A stretch of DNA of 64,000 nucleotides from Flaccisagitta enflata (lineage: Eukaryota; Chaetognatha; Sagittoidea; Aphragmophora). Below the pieces are notes generated by a model, which was given only the letters and a program-made list of their open reading frames with translations, did not search any database and was not told the DNA's origin. Below, one piece after another: positions 61,301 through 64,000 of the stretch (positions are counted from its first letter, which is position 1; every line of letters starts with the position of its first letter). A program made the translations under genes and the position numbers. Location of the stretch: assembly GCA_965153355.1 (NCBI GenBank), contig OZ231126.1, positions 19,654,001-19,718,000 of the forward strand, read 5' to 3'.

Positions 61301-64000
61301 TTGCATACTTTTTGAACCAATCTTGCTTGTCGTGGTAAATACGATAATGCTGCGATCTACTCAGTTGGGGCTTGAAATAATATCGCTTGTCGCGTGAAAC
61401 ACTTCTGATTTTGCTCTGAAATCGAATTCAACTGCGTGTAAGATAGCGCCACGACGGCCAAACGCCAGCTTCTGTAATCGCGCAAGTGACACCCATGGAT
61501 AAAGCGCGTTGATTAGCTTTGGATTTTGTCCAAAAAACAACAGATCAAAGAAACACTGATTTTTAATATCAAATTTACTAACATGACATTGGACACAATT
61601 TCTTGTTCATGCATTCAGAGTTAAAGTCCAGGGACTTAAAGGTCAACTTAAGAGTAGGATTTCAATTTCTTTTTTAAGCTGAAGTGTTTCATTGATATAA
61701 TGGTGATTCTTTTTTTCATCAATGTCACTCATCAGGTTTGGAAGATATTTCACTTTTCACTCTAGATCTATTTCCTTACTCGGATGAAGACATATGTAAA
61801 GGTGATTTTTAAGGTGCAATTTTCCTTGTCATCATTGCCGTCTCGCTATACTGTGGCGAGTTACGCACAGGTATCACCTCTCACCAAAATATTTTTTTTT
61901 TCATGGCGCTATATTGCAAGACAGCCTGCGGCATGCAGTGGGATTCTCATTTGGTAAAGAAATGCACTCTCTGCTCATCTGAGTATCTGTCTATCTATTT
62001 TTTTCTTGATTTCAGTCAGTCTCTCTGTCTTTCTTGGCGCGCAATGATACATTGGAAGATCAACTCTGACTAAGAAATTATTTCAGTGGAGATGAGTTTT
62101 AAAAAAAAGTTGTAGGATAAGTGTTGCCTTTTTTCTCTATGTTTTAAATAAGAAAAGTTTGTAAAACATCTAAACCAGTAATGCTGAACATTTTTCATCA
62201 TCACAATTTTATTCAGCGTCCTCACTTTACTCAGAGAACTTTAAGTGCATTATGAACGAGCTTTTTAATCCCCGCGGTTTTCGCCGCCTAACTCAGTTGT
62301 TTTGTGTCTTATGGAACAAGGCCGGATACACGGCTACCCCAGTCGCGTGCGGGTGGGCAGGGGCCGTAATTGAGGTCACCAGATCATTTGGGCAGGAGCA
62401 GTGAAGCCAAAAATCCCACAAACCCAAAAAAAGTAAAGTGTGACCGACGGACAGACGGACGGACAGACGGACGGACAGAAGGACGGACCGACGGACGGAC
62501 CGACGGACCGACAAAGCGGGGTGTAGAGTCGCGTAGCACGCGACTAAAAACGAAGGTTTGAGAAGCTGATTTTGAGGCTAAGATGTCTGATTTGGGTCTA
62601 GGAGGTTGGATTTAGAGTCTATAAAAGGGCATGAGAGGCTAGGTATGGGATCGGAGTAGCCTAATTTTGGCTTATACAGGCTTGATTTTGGGCCTGGGAA
62701 GCCTGGTTTGAGGTTTTTGGGGGGGGGGTGTACAGACTGACGGAAAATGGAAACTGAAGGAAATTGCCCCAAGTGGAATCATAGGTCATCGGCCCCTCTG
62801 GGATCGCTGCCCAAAAAGGCAAAATTCCCATTGAAAAACCTGAAAAATTGATATCAAAATATTGTAATGAATAACTTTGAAAATTGCTAAAAAAGATTGA
62901 AAGTTTGCAAAATTCCCATAAAATAACAAGGCAAATTGACAAAAAATGAAAATGACAAAGCTCCAAAAGTGGCGAAGACGTGAGGATAAGGAGGGAGAGA
63001 TTCCCCCTGTGTTCTACAGGACTTTGCCCCCTTTGGGGCCGCAACCCATAAGGGATAACTGTTGTTTCTCACCTGATTTCGAAGAATAAAGAACAGCGCT
63101 ACGGTTTTAATCACACATTGCATTGGCTCTTGAAAGCACTAGCGCTAGTTTATACAATGAATTTTTTCCCATGAAAATATATATACGCAATTCCCTATCC
63201 CTGCACTTCACATCAACAGTAAAGACGTGGAATACACTTTCAAGCGGGTCTTCGACGAGAATGTGAGTCAATCCTCGTTATTCCGCATCGTTGGACTTCC
63301 TTTGGTCGACGACCTGCTGCGCGGCCGCAACGGGCTTCTCTTCACTTACGGTATCACCGGGAGCGGTAAGACGCACACCATGACGGGAACTCCGGCAGAC
63401 GGCGGTCTTTTGCCGCGATGCCTCGACGTTCTCTTCAACGCCATCAGAGATTTCCAGTCAAAGAAATACGTCTTTAAACCCGATAAATTGAACGGGTTTG
63501 ATGTGCAGAGTGAGGTAAGGAAATGTTGGCGAGTTGGCGTAGATAAGTTGATTGCAGCTTTGAGTATAATTTGAAAAGGAGCGTGTGAAAGAAGTTGTCT
63601 TAGGTTGCTGAACAATGAACATTACCTCGATAGTAATTCGCCTTAATACATCGCCGCCTTTCTCATTTCCGAACTCCAGGTTGATGCGATGTTGGAGCGT
63701 CAACAACGCGATATTCTGGCCCCCAAAACTCCCAAATCCACCACACCCGCTCCGGCCACGACGACTCCGGGAGATGTCAACGGCATTGGACGCCTCGCTG
63801 ACCCAACCAAGATCGAAGATGTGGTTGACGAGGATAACGCTTATGCCGTCTTTGTCGGTAATTTCTATGAAACGGATATTGGTGATGATGAGATGTGAAG
63901 AAGCCGACTGGCTGAGTCATTGAATTTTTTTTAAAAACCGCAGCGTAAAATGTTTTATGTCCCCTTCCGTTACAGGCTATTGCGAAATTTATAACAATTA
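55345..64000 (+). CDS. KIF23: Kinesin-6 motor, KIF23/MKLP1-like (5' part; runs off the window)
   Basis: Exons: 55345-55565, 63220-63514, 63680-63857 and 63976 to the window end, in phase throughout. The motor starts [18 protein letters not shown] and has the P-loop GITGSGKT (118-125) followed by [20 protein letters not shown] kinesin-6-type [20 protein letters not shown] segment and the long insert before [11 protein letters not shown] fit MKLP1 rather than other kinesins. MKLP1 with CYK4/RACGAP1 forms centralspindlin, which bundles the midzone in cytokinesis. Exon 1 begins at the first ATG after a GC-rich leader; the frame is open upstream but lacks an ATG. Intron 1 is 7.65 kb and contains an antisense MYND gene and several repeats. 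Switch I/II and the coiled coil lie beyond the window. Confidence 0.93.
55700..56413. mobile_element. TIR element with internal tandem repeats, short copy (KIF23 intron 1)
   Basis: Same 11-bp ends (gtccgcgacgg...ccgtcgcggac), hairpin and GTC microsatellite as 25335-26649. The first roughly 260 bases differ from it by only a few substitutions. It has about three 155-bp units (from about 55958, 56120 and 56258) instead of seven. Both copies are followed by cccagatactg-tcagattttt. Confidence 0.8.
56442..57051. mobile_element. MITE-like element with 28-bp TIR, KIF23 intron 1
   Basis: 610 bp. The left end TACCATCTCGGTCAAAAATA matches the reverse complement of the right end for about 28 bases with one mismatch (CGG vs TTGG). 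The interior contains a direct duplication: aaac-g-ttgagct, ctccttggtgtcatt / ctgcttggtggcatt, and gctctttc-aatggtcac occur twice about 215 bp apart. It lies 28 bp after the preceding element and just downstream of the MYND gene's 3' end. Confidence 0.75.
57086..57091 (-). promoter_or_regulatory. Polyadenylation signal of the MYND gene
   Basis: AATAAA on the minus strand, 74 bp past the stop codon at 57165-57167. Confidence 0.6.
57165..59486 (-). CDS. Double MYND-type zinc-finger protein, nested intronless gene
   Basis: 773 aa from the ATG at 59486. The frame is open to an ATG at 59624, but a strong polypyrimidine tract and TAG (acceptor) lie between, about 59520-59560, so 59486 is the better start and an upstream 5' UTR exon is likely. 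Residues 1-150 are Ser/Thr/Gln-rich. Residues 150-500 are largely helical and charged, with coiled-coil-like stretches. Two C-terminal MYND-like fingers lie at residues 544-594 (CSSSVC...CCFQC...FYCSEDC...H-x-x-CH) and 674-737 (CSAFDC...CCEQC...FYCSQEC...H-x-x-FH; the last Cys is replaced by Phe). MYND fingers usually bind proline-rich partners; no SET or other enzymatic domain is seen. It is transcribed against KIF23 from inside its first intron. Confidence 0.75.
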   Translation of the reverse strand: MSAASNGTSPTTTSNSSTKLNEPVTATASDRKQFEQWMASSDRHSFITKNRDEPTWQYTTFGLDHYQTYARCVDDMTLAYKIMESLHNKLFAKEKPKEQREQDSSMQHEPSSMSPTVIDDEFQSANHDRDPTSNEVRTEGAGNHSHPGSKAPCRQEAETSFKSSKLATAEEDLLAVTELGSKEEFIKASFNEQTRCMDKMYEKLDKSFIEMFTLEIQLKNLIITHANSKARQWFDSVKYWRSALKAATAEFKKAERDRAGGDTVDDLKRLRDVWYVTVNAKEEAEKANDSHCDWLGRLVNDDLSVDKHNFRDRKQRSDEAAKFATLISEKIASLAQNAGNFRREYENFLLKNQRLVEWKEFCFKFMNERLDQFFDANKTVGAVLTAEEREATRASRDDVIAGAKQIHATIKSFYQEMTKKISYAMKHQVPRCDPHRNMTQLPVAEDGQRCADCVRAGEATIAELSTAGKRTEIELLLFLKKAREKLPWIKRALWFVEHASGRVEVEPLFEAIDAATAKFADALSIIEKPRPNVIFELSHRLRYCSSSVCTKRESAPGTFRCCFQCQADHIPPRNFYCSEDCFLDDWKLVHYRCHDARKKEGIGEVTKRGSLLQECAQVKEEDDDEGAAADQVFLVGDDLDSEDDSIGVGENLQSQGRRCCCCRHSQLRRRRRNCSAFDCKRKENGTNGENENHQHEDAAAPFLCCEQCRRDGISPRAFYCSQECYAKDWLAVHRQFHKVRRRKLRGDSIGKAGQRKEENLIAEDDECSVYEVE
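59625..62314. other. KIF23 intron 1, unassigned part
   Basis: AT-rich, no supported gene. It contains an 18-bp perfect palindrome (60020-60037), a tccatcc tract near 60465-60490, and a block at 60400-60760 (cagtggccccaaaggaggca, aattcccactgaataac) that recurs in diverged, partly inverted form at 62770-63050. A promoter for the MYND gene should lie near its 3' side (about 59500-60000). Confidence 0.45.
60020..60037. repeat. 18-bp perfect GC palindrome
   Basis: GGGGCCCCTAGGGGCCCC reads the same on both strands. It is surrounded by AT-rich DNA in KIF23 intron 1. Confidence 0.95.
62315..62546 (-). repeat. Dispersed repeat, copy B
   Basis: Reverse-complement relative of 8549-8735. It is better preserved, with a regular (GACGGACGGACA)n tract at about 62443-62515 and a cgcgtagcacgcgac end that can form a small hairpin. 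Confidence 0.75.
62770..63050. repeat. Diverged repeat block in KIF23 intron 1
   Basis: Two directly repeated sub-blocks (near 62775-62830 and 63005-63050) share a tagga/atagg...gcccc-ct-ggg-cgc-gccc pattern. The second is the inverse of a block at 60400-60450. aattccca-t-aa-aac and aaattgac motifs recur in between. It is probably an old repeat family. Confidence 0.4.

Overview
The window is nuclear DNA of an invertebrate animal. I cannot name the species. The evidence is spliced genes with GT-AG introns (mostly 100-600 bp unless enlarged by repeats), animal-type genes (RYBP/YAF2, KIF23/MKLP1, UBA2, RAB8, ATP9), and a very heavy load of small inverted-repeat transposons, satellites and retroelements. 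No bacterial or organellar features were seen.

Layout. 1-3.9 kb: a gag-like retrotransposon ORF (+) and unassigned sequence. 3.9-8.45 kb: a satellite array of about 134-136 bp units. 8.45-13.7 kb: a repeat-rich spacer holding a dispersed repeat, a pyrimidine tract flanked by 130-bp direct repeats, a reverse-transcriptase relic (-) and a roughly 370-bp tandem repeat. 13.7-17.5 kb: the same satellite in the opposite orientation. 17.56-17.67 kb: the orphan last exon of an unknown gene. From 17.9 kb to the end, six host genes lie head to tail on the + strand: a SWEET-like sugar transporter (17940-19556), a P4-type ATPase of the ATP9 class (20015-42143, 21 exons, 1197 aa), a RAB8-like GTPase (43662-45823), RYBP/YAF2 (46994-49178), the SUMO E1 subunit UBA2 (49854-54610, 12 exons, 642 aa) and the start of KIF23 (55345 to beyond 64000). 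An intronless double-MYND zinc-finger gene (57165-59486, -) sits inside KIF23 intron 1. For SWEET, ATP9, UBA2 and the visible part of KIF23 I joined the exons by hand, and the reading phase closes at every junction.

The most notable object is a complete 9.27-kb LTR retrotransposon (27163-36435, antisense) in the ATP9 intron that splits the DKTG phosphorylation motif. Its 671-bp LTRs look identical. It has a tRNA-Gly-like primer site, a polypurine tract and a short target duplication. It carries gag plus a second ORF of unknown family upstream of gag, with basic SPRRG-like repeats and a PPSY motif, but has no reverse transcriptase or integrase ORF. It therefore looks like a young non-autonomous element. 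Two host genes are damaged as written: RAB8 has a central exon with several indels and a lost splice acceptor, next to an 818-bp foldback transposon, and RYBP has a one-base frameshift before its zinc finger. Either may be real or an assembly error.

The host genes cover unrelated housekeeping roles: lipid flipping and membrane traffic (ATP9, RAB8), SUMO activation (UBA2), Polycomb (RYBP), cytokinesis (KIF23) and sugar transport. I see no functional pathway linking them beyond the shared strand and close spacing.
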